This document shows, piece after piece, positions 17,140 through 26,792 of a stretch of DNA of 55,145 bases. The stretch is from NCBI GenBank assembly GCA_011524905.1, contig WTJI01000047.1, positions 1 through 55,145 of the forward strand, given 5' to 3'. The notes beneath the pieces are model-generated. The model was not told the origin of the DNA. It was given only the letters and a program-made list of their open reading frames with translations, and ran no database searches. This DNA comes from Flavobacteriales bacterium. Its GTDB lineage: Bacteria > Bacteroidota > Bacteroidia > Flavobacteriales > Flavobacteriaceae. Each line of letters begins with the position of its first letter. Position 1 is the stretch's first letter. Both the position numbers and the translations under genes were made by a program.

Positions 17140-17394
17140 ATGGCCCGATACACCGACAACAACATTAATGAAATAGATTTGCATGGTGTTCGCCACAAAG
17201 AAGCCTTGGAATGGGTGAAAGATGAACTGGAATATAGAACTGCCCAAGGATCGTTTTCTTTAACAATTATTACAGGAAACTCGTCGATCTTACAGAAACG
17301 CATCTTTGAAGAAATACTAGAGGGGAGCATTTATACTTATTATATACCCAGTTGGAATCTAGGGCAAATCATTGTGGAATGGACTAAGCTTTGA
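17140..17394 (+). CDS. Smr-domain protein
   Basis: An 84-residue protein from ATG 17140 (MARYTDNN); the longer frame from 17110 lies within the symporter gene and is not used. NEIDLHGVRHKEALEWVKDEL and LTIITGNSSILQKRIFEEIL match the small MutS-related fold, whose DxH motif (here D-L-H) contributes to nuclease activity in some members. The usual second motif TGxG is TGNS here, so catalysis is uncertain. It closes the + strand run that begins at 13827. Confidence 0.7.
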   Translation: MARYTDNNINEIDLHGVRHKEALEWVKDELEYRTAQGSFSLTIITGNSSILQKRIFEEILEGSIYTYYIPSWNLGQIIVEWTKL

Positions 17395-17528
17395 TTCAGT
17401 CTATTTCTGTATATTGATTTATCAAAAATGTCCAGAGAGAATAAGATATATTTTTAGTTTAAAGGACCTATAATTATTGAAGGGCTAATAATAGCCTGGA
17501 GGATGCGAAACAATTTGCTTCATCTATC
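17395..17528. other. Intergenic leader before the lectin-type gene
   Basis: 134 bases. A short hairpin GGCTA-ATAA-TAGCC (17483-17496) is followed by GGAGG and a nine-codon frame (17503-17532) whose stop overlaps the next ATG. Neither is convincing as a leader peptide or terminator. Confidence 0.3.
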
Positions 17529-20105
17529 ATGAAGACCAACTATCAGTCATTGGCGTTTATTGGGTTTTGGAGCTGTATGTTTTTGATCGGCTTGGGTTCT
17601 GTGCATGCGCAAAATAATTTTAATGGACTCGTCATGACCGCTGAAGGAAATCAGCCATACTGCAGTTTGACTCAACAACCCATTGTGTCGGAATTTTCAA
17701 TTTCTGATCCCAATATCCAAGAAACTGATGCAATATATATTCAAATTGTTTCGGGCTATGAAGCTGGTTTAGATAAACTTGAGTTAGATGGTTTTGAGAC
17801 TTTACTAAAAGGAAGCTGGAATCCTGAAGAAGCCAAACTAACTATTCGGTCAGTAGATGGCACGCCAACGTCATTTACAGATCTAGAGGCAGCTGTAAAA
17901 AGTGTATTATTTTACAGCAGTAGTCCGATTGCTATACCAGAAAAAACATTTTCAATCACATTGGGAAATGCAAACTATTTACCCTCCACAGAACACTATT
18001 ATGAATTTATCGCCTCTCCTAACATCAGTTGGAAGCAAGCTCGAGAACGAGCTAAAAGCAGAAATTATTATGGCTTGCAAGGCTATTTGGCAACAATAAC
18101 ACAGATGGATGAGGCCATATTGCTGGGTGAATTAAGTACTGGTGTTGGATGGATAGGAGGATCAGACGAAGCAGAAGAGGGCATTTGGAAATGGATGGAT
18201 GGTCCTGAAGCCAATATGATTTTCTGGGAAGGTGGTGTTTCGGGTCAAAGCTCAGGTTTTTCTTATTGGAATCAAGGAGAACCCAATAATTTTGGGGATG
18301 AAGACTATGCCCATATTACCGACCCATTGGTGGGAATGATTGGATCATGGAATGATTTACCTAATAATACGCTTCAATCTGGTCCCCTTTTTCAAGCCAA
18401 AGGATTTATTGTTGAATATGGTGGAATGCCTGGAGATCCTGTTGTAAAAAATTCTGCAAGTACTAAGTTATTCAGTCCAGAAATATTTGACATTACAGAT
18501 AGTGTGGGTTGTGAAGGAGACCTTTTGACATTATCCATTGACACGAATGTGGAGGCATTAAACTGGTATGATGCAGCAAATGGTGGTAACCTTATCCATA
18601 CGGGAAAAAATTATTCTGCTGTATTCGATCAGAGTCAAAGTTTCTGGTTAGATTTTGATGGGATTGGGTGTGCCCTAGAAGAAAGAGTCCAGGTCGAAGC
18701 TCAAATTTTTCCCTTTCCGATTCTACTAGAAGAAGATCTAACCGTCGAACAATGTGATAATGATGGAATCAATGATGGGATAACTGCATTCAATTTGAAT
18801 GCGCTGGGTTCATTGATTTCTCAAAATCATGAAAAAGAAATTTTTGAATTCTATACAGACCCAAACTATCTGTCGGACTCGCAAATATTATCCCCTACCC
18901 TTTACCGAAATCAAGCCTTCGAAGAACAACTGTTTGTGAAAATTCTTACGCCTGGTCAATGCTACGAAGAATCCCGATTGACACTCAAAGTTGCGGCGAG
19001 TGACATCCAGCTTAGTCACTTATTTCAATATGAAACTTGTGAAACTGAAATTAAAAATTGGGAAAAAGGGATAGAAGGTTGGGGCGTATCAACTTTCGAT
19101 TCCCTGAAAAACGCAATCATGGCAGCGAACCCAAAATTTTTAAATCAAAACATAAGTCTAAGTTTTTTTTCAAGTGAAATAGATGCTGCGTTAGGTCAAA
19201 ATAAGATTTCCTTGACAAAAGACAACGACCTGTATTTCATGCAGCACCCCTATCTACAACCTATTTACGGTCGAGTTGACAATTTAGATCTCAATAAAAT
19301 TACATGCCTAGGTATTGGTCAAGTTGCAGAACTTATCGTACACCCACTTCCTGAATTTAGTCGATTGTCTGATTTTACAATTATTTGTGAAAACAAAGCA
19401 GGTGTAGCCCTTGAAATGGAATCATTAAATCAAAATAATTATACTTATGAATGGTTTTACAATGGGAACCCATTCCCCGCTAGTCAGATAAATACAGGCG
19501 CCATACAACAATCTAATCTTGGGGGGGTCTATGAGGTTGTTGCAACCAAGACAGACGGAAGTAACTGTACGCGCACTCTTTCCTTTACACTAGTCCCCTC
19601 GAATGTTGCCACAATAACACAAAACGATTTAACAATTGTTGATTTAGAGGGGGATACAGGATCATTAGAAGTTCAAACCAATACCCTTGGAATAGGTGAC
19701 TATGAATTTGCTTTGTATGATCCCAATGGTCCCTATCAGAATGCACCCTATTTTAGTCAAATCCCAGCAGGAATACATGAGCTATATATAAGAGATAAAA
19801 ATGGCTGTGGCATTACAATGATCCCTTTTTCCATTCTTGGGCATATGAAATATTTTAGTCCTAACGGTGATGGAATCAATGACTATTGGAAGATATTAGG
19901 GGTAAATGCAAAATTTCAACCCCAAAGTCAAATCTATATTTTTGATCGTTATGGACGATTGATTACTGAAATCAAGCCCTCGGAAGCGGGGTGGGATGGA
20001 AAACTCAACAACCGTCTTCTGCCGCAGGACGATTACTGGTTTAGGGTATTTTTTCAAGACGGGAGACAATATAGTGGTCACTTTAGTTTGCTTCGTGAGC
20101 CATGA
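17529..20105 (+). CDS. C-type lectin-domain T9SS substrate (adhesin-like)
   Basis: An 858-residue exported protein. Signal peptide to about residue 28 (GSVHAQ); a beta-rich region to about 150; a C-type lectin domain about 155-298 with both canonical Ca2+/sugar motifs, EPN (251-253) and WND (274-276); Ig-like or unassigned segments with paired Cys to about 770; and a C-terminal gliding-motility-associated / type B T9SS sorting domain (773-858) starting FSPNGDGINDYWK. EPN predicts mannose-type specificity by analogy with animal lectins. Role: cell-surface carbohydrate binding, secreted by the type IX system. The PorP/SprF partner starts within its last four bases. Confidence 0.9.
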   Translation: MKTNYQSLAFIGFWSCMFLIGLGSVHAQNNFNGLVMTAEGNQPYCSLTQQPIVSEFSISDPNIQETDAIYIQIVSGYEAGLDKLELDGFETLLKGSWNPEEAKLTIRSVDGTPTSFTDLEAAVKSVLFYSSSPIAIPEKTFSITLGNANYLPSTEHYYEFIASPNISWKQARERAKSRNYYGLQGYLATITQMDEAILLGELSTGVGWIGGSDEAEEGIWKWMDGPEANMIFWEGGVSGQSSGFSYWNQGEPNNFGDEDYAHITDPLVGMIGSWNDLPNNTLQSGPLFQAKGFIVEYGGMPGDPVVKNSASTKLFSPEIFDITDSVGCEGDLLTLSIDTNVEALNWYDAANGGNLIHTGKNYSAVFDQSQSFWLDFDGIGCALEERVQVEAQIFPFPILLEEDLTVEQCDNDGINDGITAFNLNALGSLISQNHEKEIFEFYTDPNYLSDSQILSPTLYRNQAFEEQLFVKILTPGQCYEESRLTLKVAASDIQLSHLFQYETCETEIKNWEKGIEGWGVSTFDSLKNAIMAANPKFLNQNISLSFFSSEIDAALGQNKISLTKDNDLYFMQHPYLQPIYGRVDNLDLNKITCLGIGQVAELIVHPLPEFSRLSDFTIICENKAGVALEMESLNQNNYTYEWFYNGNPFPASQINTGAIQQSNLGGVYEVVATKTDGSNCTRTLSFTLVPSNVATITQNDLTIVDLEGDTGSLEVQTNTLGIGDYEFALYDPNGPYQNAPYFSQIPAGIHELYIRDKNGCGITMIPFSILGHMKYFSPNGDGINDYWKILGVNAKFQPQSQIYIFDRYGRLITEIKPSEAGWDGKLNNRLLPQDDYWFRVFFQDGRQYSGHFSLLREP

Positions 20106-21109
20106 ATAAACCCAATTTCATATGGACCATATTGGTTGGCTTAACAATTACATCAAGCATTTGTAAAGCCCAGGGTACCCAACTATTTTATAAAGAATAT
20201 TTGTCAGAAAACTTATATCTCATTCATCCTGCTATGGCAGGAGTCAATTTAGTTGGGAGCCGTTTTCAGTTTGGAAGCAGAAGTCAATGGATGTCTTTAG
20301 AAAATAGACCACAAACTCAATATGCATCTTATGAATATCAAGCAAGTGCGAAAAATACGCTTGGTGTAAAATTTTTTAATGATCACAACGGTTATCACCG
20401 TCAGACCGCATTTTATGGAACCTATGTTTTTCGAATTTTTTTAAATGATGAGGTCTGGAATACACTTCGAGTTTACCCAACTAAAAATGATGAAATTCAA
20501 GAAGTTTCATTTGGTCTTAGCATAAGTAATCTTTCTCGGCAATTGGATCGGAGTGGATGGATAAATTCGGATAATGATCCACTGATTCAGGCTAACCAAA
20601 CACAAAATGGATTTACCAGTCTGCATGCTGGAGTCGCATATGTCAGTACTGGCTTGTCCGCGCAACTATCGATTCACAATTTAGCCATTAGTCCAGCTAA
20701 AAATAGTCCACTTCAGGAGGAAGAAGTTTTTGACACTACAGGGTATCAGCACTATTTAGCTTCACTCCAATACGAGATATTTACAAATTCAGGATGGAAT
20801 TTTGAACCTGCATTTCTTGTCCAATATTTAGAAAAGACCCAAGAAACTGCTTGGGATATTAGCTTTAAAGTTTATCGGCTATTTCGAAAAGGTCGAATAT
20901 GGATGGGGGCGGCCTTCCGTCAAAATAATACAGGTATCACTATAAAAAATTCGACCTATAGTCAGACCCAATATGAAAAAAATTGGACGCCTTTACTGGG
21001 ACTAAATTTTAATCGGCTTCAATTCTCCTATCAGTATAGTATCCCACTGGGATCTATAAACATGGGATTGGGAGGGGTTCATTTTATCAATCTAGGGTTT
21101 CAGCCTTAA
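20102..21109 (+). CDS. PorP/SprF family type IX secretion outer-membrane protein
   Basis: A 335-residue beta-barrel-type protein with a signal peptide ending ICKAQG. The family pattern is visible: FYKEYLSENLYLIHPAMAGV, then SRSQWMSLENRPQTQY, repeated amphipathic strands, and an end at VHFINLGFQP. PorP/SprF proteins are paired with type B CTD substrates and take part in their secretion or surface attachment. Its ATG overlaps the lectin gene stop (ATGA at 20102-20105), so the two are translated together and probably act as a pair. Confidence 0.9.
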   Translation: MNKPNFIWTILVGLTITSSICKAQGTQLFYKEYLSENLYLIHPAMAGVNLVGSRFQFGSRSQWMSLENRPQTQYASYEYQASAKNTLGVKFFNDHNGYHRQTAFYGTYVFRIFLNDEVWNTLRVYPTKNDEIQEVSFGLSISNLSRQLDRSGWINSDNDPLIQANQTQNGFTSLHAGVAYVSTGLSAQLSIHNLAISPAKNSPLQEEEVFDTTGYQHYLASLQYEIFTNSGWNFEPAFLVQYLEKTQETAWDISFKVYRLFRKGRIWMGAAFRQNNTGITIKNSTYSQTQYEKNWTPLLGLNFNRLQFSYQYSIPLGSINMGLGGVHFINLGFQP

Positions 21110-21342
21110 CCCATCACATTTACATTTGACTTTCTACAACACAATTTTTTGTTGCTGCTATAATCCGGTAGAAAATATTTTGTGTTAGGACAGCCAATCG
21201 GCGATTTTATCTGGGCTTGTCGGATATTTAAATCCTAATATTATTCATTCAATCTGAAAAAGAAAATCAAAAGATATTTTAGTATGTTTCGTTTTTTCAG
21301 TTTATATTTAAACAAAAGTTAAAAAACTTAAACAACTATATT
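21110..21342 (+). promoter_or_regulatory. Leader and promoter region of the SusCD operon
   Basis: A 233-base AT-rich stretch. TATGTTTC at 21283-21290 is one mismatch from TAnnTTTG, 52 bases before the SusC ATG. A 7-bp inverted repeat AACACAA/TTGTGTT lies at 21138-21144 and 21180-21186. No riboswitch or small-RNA motif that I know is recognisable, and no ECF sigma or anti-sigma gene is adjacent. Confidence 0.3.
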
Positions 21343-24246
21343 ATGAAAAACATTGGGCAATTAATTGCAGCTATGCTGTTATTTGTTTCTTTCTCAATGC
21401 AAGCACAAAACGTTACTGGAATAGTTTTAGATGAAAACGACAATCCCATTCCTGGTGCGACTGTTATTGTAGAAGGTTCAGATAATGGAACATCAACCGA
21501 CTTTGATGGAAATTTTTCAATTGATGCAAATTCAGGAGAAAACCTAATAATCTCATACGTAGGATACGCCACACAAATACTAGAAGTGAACGACAGTCAA
21601 ATGTCGATTTCCTTACTTCCTGCTACAACTCAGCTAGATGAAATCGTTATAACAGGATTAGGCTCCAGTGTGAAACGAAGTAATTTGGCCAATGCAGTAG
21701 CGACTGTATCAACCGAAGAGCTGGTGGGTAAGACAAATCAGAGTACAATAGACGGAGCGCTGTATGGAAAAGTAACAGGAGTAAATATTACCGCTTCATC
21801 AGGGGCACCTGGGGGTGGTTTTGCATTACGTTTACGAGGAATATCTTCCATTAATGGGAATAACCAACCCCTATTTATCGTGGATGGTGTTTATCTAAAC
21901 AATGCCGAAATTCCCTCTGGTCTTCGATTTGCCTCTGGCGCCAACCGTGGAAATGAAGAAAATGCTCCCAACCGGATTGCAGATTTAGACCCGAACGATA
22001 TTGAAAATATCGAAATCCTAAAAGGGGCTTCAGCAGCTGCTATTTATGGAACACGAGCCAACGCAGGAGTCGTTATTATCACCACCAAAAAAGGTAAGGC
22101 AGGAAAAACAGAAATCAACCTAAACCAAAGTGTTGGTTTTAATACGATTATTAAAAAACTTGGTATGCGCCCTTGGACTGCTTCAAGTGTCGCTTCTACT
22201 TTTGGCGATCAAGAAGTGGCATTGTACAATCAGGCTATAGCCTCTGGCGGTCTGATCGACTATGAAGATGTGATTTACGGAGAGCAAGGAATTATTTCAG
22301 ACACCAAAATTAGTGCTTCAGGGGGAACAGAAAAAACCAACTTTTATGTTGGGGCTTCCTACAGAGATGAAGCAGGAATCATAAAGTACACTGGCTTTGA
22401 ACGATTCTCTTTACGGGCCAACATTGGTCATAAGATATCTGACACCTTTGATTTATCGGTCAACACCAATTTTATTCAAAGTGGATCACAAAGAAGTTTT
22501 ACAGGTAATGAAAATGAGGGTGGTTTGAGTTATGGATATACCTTAGCATTTACTCGTCCTTGGGTTGATTTGAACCCTGATGCCAATGGTAATTATCCAA
22601 ATAACCCTAACTATGCAGGTAATCCTATTTTTGTTCGCGATCAAGCGGTGAATGATGATGTCAACAACCGTCTCATTCAAAGTGCCAAGTTAACAACCAA
22701 TTTGTTTTCAAACGAAACCAACTCACTGAAGATGATTTGGAATGGTGGAATTGACTTTTTGGCGAATGAAACTTATGTATATGTACCTGAGACCCACCAA
22801 GCACAAAATGGTGGCGATAACGGTTTCATCGGTGTAGGAAAAAATAATTTTAAAAACTACAATTTACTAGGGATTGCCGTTTTAAATAGTGAAGCCATGG
22901 ATGGCGATTTGAATCTAACTACACAGGGTGGTATTTCCTATTTAATACGTGATGCAGATATCATTTTTAATCAGGCTACACAACTGATTCCAAATCAGAC
23001 TACACTTGGGCAAGGTTCTGCGCAATCAATAAGTCAAACAGAGTCTACCATCAAAGAATTTGGATACTTTGCACAAATAGAAGGGAATTATAAAAATCAG
23101 TTTGTAGGGACATTGGGTTATCGTATGGATAAATCAACCCTTAATGGTGATCCCAATAAATTTTATGGATTCCCCAAGGCATCTTTAGCGATTAACCTTC
23201 AAAATTTTGATGGTTGGAGTTCCGATAAAATTGATCAATTAAAGCTTAGAGCAGCCTATGGAGAAACAGGTTCATCGGCTGGTTTTGGGTCAATTTTCAC
23301 TTCATTAAATCAAGTTGCTATCGGTGGAAATGGAGGTTCTTCCATCTCACGACTCAGAGGAGACGCGGCAATCGAACCTGAAACTTCTCAAGAACTAGAA
23401 GCGGGGATTGATGTTCGGTTTTTAGGTAAGATTGGTGTAGAATTGTCTTATTACAACAGAAATGTAAAAGATCTGATTCTAAGTCGCTCATTACCTACTT
23501 CGAGTGGTTATGGAAGCGAAACAACCAACCTCGCCGACTTAAAAAACTATGGGATCGAGCTTGGGTTGAACATCAATGCTTATGATACAGAAACATTTAG
23601 TTGGAACTCTGGTGTTCAGTTTTGGTTCAATAGATCTGAAATTACACGACTAGATGTTCCTGCATTCCCACAACCAGGAGCAGGCTTTGGTCTGGGTCTT
23701 GGTACCTTCTACATACAAGAAGGACAACCTGTGACTCAATTAGCTGGAAATGTCAATGGGCAGCCAACTCAAATAGGGGATGTTGAACCTGATTTCCAAA
23801 TGTCGTTTAACAATCAGTTTTCTATCGGTAAAAACTTGGATATTCGATTTTTGATCCACTGGAAAGAAGGTGGTGAGAATATCAATTTATCCAAACTACT
23901 AACTGACCTTGGCGGCGTTACACCAGATTTAGATACCCCAGAGGGACAAACAAGAGCTGGTCTTGGATTTGTGCCTGAAAGGTTTATTGAGCCTGCAGCC
24001 TATATGCGATTACGAGAAGCAGCCATTTATTACACATTACCTGATAACACGTTTAGTTGGTTGTCAGATAGTATCAGTAGTGCCCGTATTGGTCTTACAG
24101 GAAGAAATCTTCTGACGATAACAGATTACAGCAGTTATGATCCTGAAACATCTGTTAATGGTGGTGCTGGTCTCTCTAGTGGAATTGAAGTTACTCCCTT
24201 CCCCAGTGCAAAACAGTATATGTTCAATCTAAATGTAAAATTCTAA
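21343..24246 (+). CDS. SusC/RagA-type TonB-linked outer-membrane receptor
   Basis: A 967-residue receptor. Signal peptide (ending FSMQAQ), a CarboxypepD_reg-like domain (about 24-100: VTGIVLDENDNPIPGATV, then DFDGNFSI and LIISYVGYAT), a TonB box/plug (about 105-255, with LDEIVITGLGSS and GVYLNN), then a long beta-barrel ending in YMFNLNVKF. In the Bacteroidota this type forms the lidded channel for SusD-captured oligomers. Substrate is not readable, but the gene after SusD encodes a peptidase-like hydrolase, not a glycosidase. Followed by SusD after 11 bases. Confidence 0.96.
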   Translation: MKNIGQLIAAMLLFVSFSMQAQNVTGIVLDENDNPIPGATVIVEGSDNGTSTDFDGNFSIDANSGENLIISYVGYATQILEVNDSQMSISLLPATTQLDEIVITGLGSSVKRSNLANAVATVSTEELVGKTNQSTIDGALYGKVTGVNITASSGAPGGGFALRLRGISSINGNNQPLFIVDGVYLNNAEIPSGLRFASGANRGNEENAPNRIADLDPNDIENIEILKGASAAAIYGTRANAGVVIITTKKGKAGKTEINLNQSVGFNTIIKKLGMRPWTASSVASTFGDQEVALYNQAIASGGLIDYEDVIYGEQGIISDTKISASGGTEKTNFYVGASYRDEAGIIKYTGFERFSLRANIGHKISDTFDLSVNTNFIQSGSQRSFTGNENEGGLSYGYTLAFTRPWVDLNPDANGNYPNNPNYAGNPIFVRDQAVNDDVNNRLIQSAKLTTNLFSNETNSLKMIWNGGIDFLANETYVYVPETHQAQNGGDNGFIGVGKNNFKNYNLLGIAVLNSEAMDGDLNLTTQGGISYLIRDADIIFNQATQLIPNQTTLGQGSAQSISQTESTIKEFGYFAQIEGNYKNQFVGTLGYRMDKSTLNGDPNKFYGFPKASLAINLQNFDGWSSDKIDQLKLRAAYGETGSSAGFGSIFTSLNQVAIGGNGGSSISRLRGDAAIEPETSQELEAGIDVRFLGKIGVELSYYNRNVKDLILSRSLPTSSGYGSETTNLADLKNYGIELGLNINAYDTETFSWNSGVQFWFNRSEITRLDVPAFPQPGAGFGLGLGTFYIQEGQPVTQLAGNVNGQPTQIGDVEPDFQMSFNNQFSIGKNLDIRFLIHWKEGGENINLSKLLTDLGGVTPDLDTPEGQTRAGLGFVPERFIEPAAYMRLREAAIYYTLPDNTFSWLSDSISSARIGLTGRNLLTITDYSSYDPETSVNGGAGLSSGIEVTPFPSAKQYMFNLNVKF

Positions 24247-24257
24247 AGTAGCGAACA

Positions 24258-25574
24258 ATGAAATATTTAGAAATTAATTTCAGAAAAATAAACAAGCTAG
24301 CTATAGTGGGTCTTGCATTCACTTTGATGGCTTGTACCTTCGATGAAGAAGTTGATCCCAATCGCCCCAGCTTGGAGGGTGTTTTGTCCGAAGCTTCTAT
24401 CAATCAATTAAATAACCTAGTAGTTGGTATTGAATCTGCAATGCGAAACGGTTTAGGTATTCAAACTACAGGTTCGGGGACCATGGCACGAGAGCTATAT
24501 CTTTTTGATGCTGACCCACGAAATACAGGGGATTTGTTGGGGGCAAACGGAGCTAGTTTGGACAACAATTCGTTTTATTCTTCATCCCCTTGGGCTTCTC
24601 GTTATTTGACGATTAAAAATGCAAATATTCTTTTAGAAGCTGTTGAGAACACCTCTTCAGCTACAGCAACACAAAAAGCGGGATATCGTGCTTTTGCAAA
24701 AACAATTATTGCGCACGAGCTCATTGATGTCGTTAAGTCATACGGCAGAGCAAGAGTTGATGTTTCTGACCCAAATAACCTAGGGGCTATTTTAGATGCT
24801 TCATCTGCACTCAATGCCGTTGTAAGTATGCTTGACGATGCCAATTCAGAACTCAATCAAGCGGGTAGTGATTTTGCTTTTCCCCTAGCTGGCTTCGCTG
24901 GTTTTGATACGCCATCAAAGTTTGGTGAGTTTAATCGTGCACTAAAGGCCATCGCATTACTCTATAACGATGATAAGTCTGGGGCTTTAGCGGCCTTGGC
25001 AAGTTCATTTATGGATTTAGACGGCGATCTAACGGTTGGGCCTAAGCATGTTTTTAGTCTAGGAAGTGGAGATCAAACCAATGACTTATATAAAATTGTT
25101 GATAACAACGGGGATCAAATTATAGTGCATGATAGCTTTATCAATGATGCGGAAGAAGGTGATTTAAGAGTGGCACAAAAGACTGTCATTCGATCCAATC
25201 CAACTTCACAAGATGGATTGACAGGAACACACCAAACCGCGCTTTATAGCTCAAATATTTCTCCTATCGATATTGTCAGAAATGAAGAGCTAATTTTGGT
25301 CTATGCAGAAGCAAATATTCCTTCCAATCTAAATGAAGCAACAAACGCAATTAATATTGTTCGAAATGCAGCTGGATTGAATAATTACAGCGGAGACAGT
25401 ACAGCAGCTGCTGTCACAACGGAGTTACTGCATCAAAGACGCTACTCCTTGTGGTGTGAAAATCACCGCATGTATGATTTACGGCGATATAACATTTCGT
25501 CTACGCTACCTATAGACCGTTCAGGTGATCAAATTTTTAATCAATTGCCGATCCCTTTGACAGAAAATGAATAA
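24258..25574 (+). CDS. SusD/RagB-type substrate-binding lipoprotein
   Basis: A 438-residue lipoprotein; the lipobox is LMAC with acidic residues (TFDEEVDP) right after the Cys, a surface-export signal. The helical TPR-like core includes ANILLEAVENTSSATATQKAGYRAFAKT and the conserved C-terminal ELLHQRRYSLWCENHRMYDLRR, which in SusD relatives normally reads E-R-R...EGxRWFDLRR. At 438 residues it is short for the family (about 450-600). It forms the lid of the SusC channel. A strong terminator follows the stop. Confidence 0.94.
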   Translation: MKYLEINFRKINKLAIVGLAFTLMACTFDEEVDPNRPSLEGVLSEASINQLNNLVVGIESAMRNGLGIQTTGSGTMARELYLFDADPRNTGDLLGANGASLDNNSFYSSSPWASRYLTIKNANILLEAVENTSSATATQKAGYRAFAKTIIAHELIDVVKSYGRARVDVSDPNNLGAILDASSALNAVVSMLDDANSELNQAGSDFAFPLAGFAGFDTPSKFGEFNRALKAIALLYNDDKSGALAALASSFMDLDGDLTVGPKHVFSLGSGDQTNDLYKIVDNNGDQIIVHDSFINDAEEGDLRVAQKTVIRSNPTSQDGLTGTHQTALYSSNISPIDIVRNEELILVYAEANIPSNLNEATNAINIVRNAAGLNNYSGDSTAAAVTTELLHQRRYSLWCENHRMYDLRRYNISSTLPIDRSGDQIFNQLPIPLTENE

Positions 25575-25581
25575 TTAAAAT

Positions 25582-25616
25582 AAAAAAGGTCAGGTTTAGC
25601 AATCTGACCTTTTTTT
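25582..25616 (+). terminator. Intrinsic terminator after SusD
   Basis: A perfect 12-bp stem, AAAAAAGGTCAG (25582-25593) with CTGACCTTTTTT (25604-25615), around a 10-base loop and followed by T. It lies only 8 bases past the SusD stop and 10 bases before the next start, so the hydrolase gene is either read through or has its own promoter within or before it. Confidence 0.9.
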
Positions 25617-25626
25617 AATCTATCCT

Positions 25627-26637
25627 ATGAAAAATATTTTTACTCTAATTGCGCTCAGCTTAATTTTCGTGGCTTGCCAAACCAATACACCTATAAATGA
25701 GTATTTAAATTACGATTCAAAAGAAGATAAGTTAAGTGGAGGTGTTAAAATGATTCCCATTCAAACACCAAAAGGTGTATTTAATGTTTGGACAAAAAGG
25801 GTCGGAAATAATCCCAAACTAAAAGTACTACTATTACATGGTGGGCCTGGAGCGGGACATGATTACTTCGAAGCCGCTGATTCATATTTCCCTAAAGCGT
25901 CTATAGAATATTACTACTATGACCAGTTAGGCTGCACAAGGAGCGACAATCCTAATGATTTGGATCTTTGGACCATTGACCGTTTCGTTGATGAAGTAGA
26001 ACAGGTTCGTCAAGCACTCAATCTCTCAAAAGATAACTTTATCATACTGGGCCACTCTTGGGGAGGAATTTTGGGCTTAGAGTATGCCTTAAAATACCAG
26101 AATAACCTAAAAGGGCTCATAATATCCAATATGGTGCCTTCTATTCCTGATTATATGAAGTACTCTGAGGAAGTTCTTGCGCCTCAACTAGACCCTGAAA
26201 TACTCAAACAAATAAGAAAATTTGAAGCTGATGGGGACTACACCAATCAGGAATATTTAGACCTTGTCGCTACGCATTACTATCCAAAACACGTTTTAAG
26301 GATGCCACTTGACCAGTGGCCCAATCCCGTGATGAGAAGTCTGAACAGTATCAATTACGAAATGTATTTACACATGCAGGGACCTAGTGAAATGGGAGTC
26401 GTTGGAGATGCTACATTGAAAAACTGGGATAGGAAAGCAGATTTGCCTAAAATTACAATACCTACACTCACCATTGGAGCCAAATACGACACCATGGACC
26501 CCAAACAGATGGAGTGGATGAGTACACAGGTACAAAATGGATCTTATCTGTATTGTGAAAAAGGAAGTCACTGGAGTATGTACGATGATCAAGAAACTTA
26601 CTTTAAAGGGGTAATTGAATTTATACAATCATTGTAA
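25627..26637 (+). CDS. Lipoprotein alpha/beta hydrolase, prolyl aminopeptidase-like (S33)
   Basis: A 336-residue protein with lipobox FVAC (Cys17). The S33 pattern is clear: oxyanion-hole HGGPGAGHDYF (71-81), YYYYDQLGCTRSD, nucleophile Ser144 in GHSWGG, Asp288 in KYDTMD and His315 in KGSHWSM. Proline iminopeptidases remove N-terminal Pro from peptides. Membrane anchoring would put it in the periplasm or on the cell surface, whereas the enteric enzyme is cytoplasmic. It follows the SusCD operon after a terminator; it could process peptides taken up by that system, but its independent promoter is not seen. Confidence 0.9.
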   Translation: MKNIFTLIALSLIFVACQTNTPINEYLNYDSKEDKLSGGVKMIPIQTPKGVFNVWTKRVGNNPKLKVLLLHGGPGAGHDYFEAADSYFPKASIEYYYYDQLGCTRSDNPNDLDLWTIDRFVDEVEQVRQALNLSKDNFIILGHSWGGILGLEYALKYQNNLKGLIISNMVPSIPDYMKYSEEVLAPQLDPEILKQIRKFEADGDYTNQEYLDLVATHYYPKHVLRMPLDQWPNPVMRSLNSINYEMYLHMQGPSEMGVVGDATLKNWDRKADLPKITIPTLTIGAKYDTMDPKQMEWMSTQVQNGSYLYCEKGSHWSMYDDQETYFKGVIEFIQSL

Positions 26638-26772
26638 AAGTATTTGATTTTCAAAATGACTAATCGGTAATAAAGCCTATAGTCAATTAGGAACTGAATA
26701 ATTGCAAAACAAATTTATCGACTTGGGGTTTTTAAATGAATAGCCTTAGAACCATTTATAAGGTTCACCCAT

Positions 26773-26792
26773 AACCAAAGAAATCTTTGGTT
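26773..26792. repeat. 8-bp inverted repeat overlapping a possible -33 box
   Basis: AACCAAAG and CTTTGGTT flank a 4-base loop. There is no T-run after it, so it is a poor terminator, and its right arm overlaps TTTG at 26791-26794. It could be an operator or an RNA hairpin. Confidence 0.35.

Noticed and set aside
17503-17532. Nine-codon frame after GGAGG, overlapping the lectin-gene ATG, as a leader peptide
   Set aside because: GGAGG touches its ATG with no spacer, and Bacteroidota rarely rely on Shine-Dalgarno sites; no regulatory codon run is seen.
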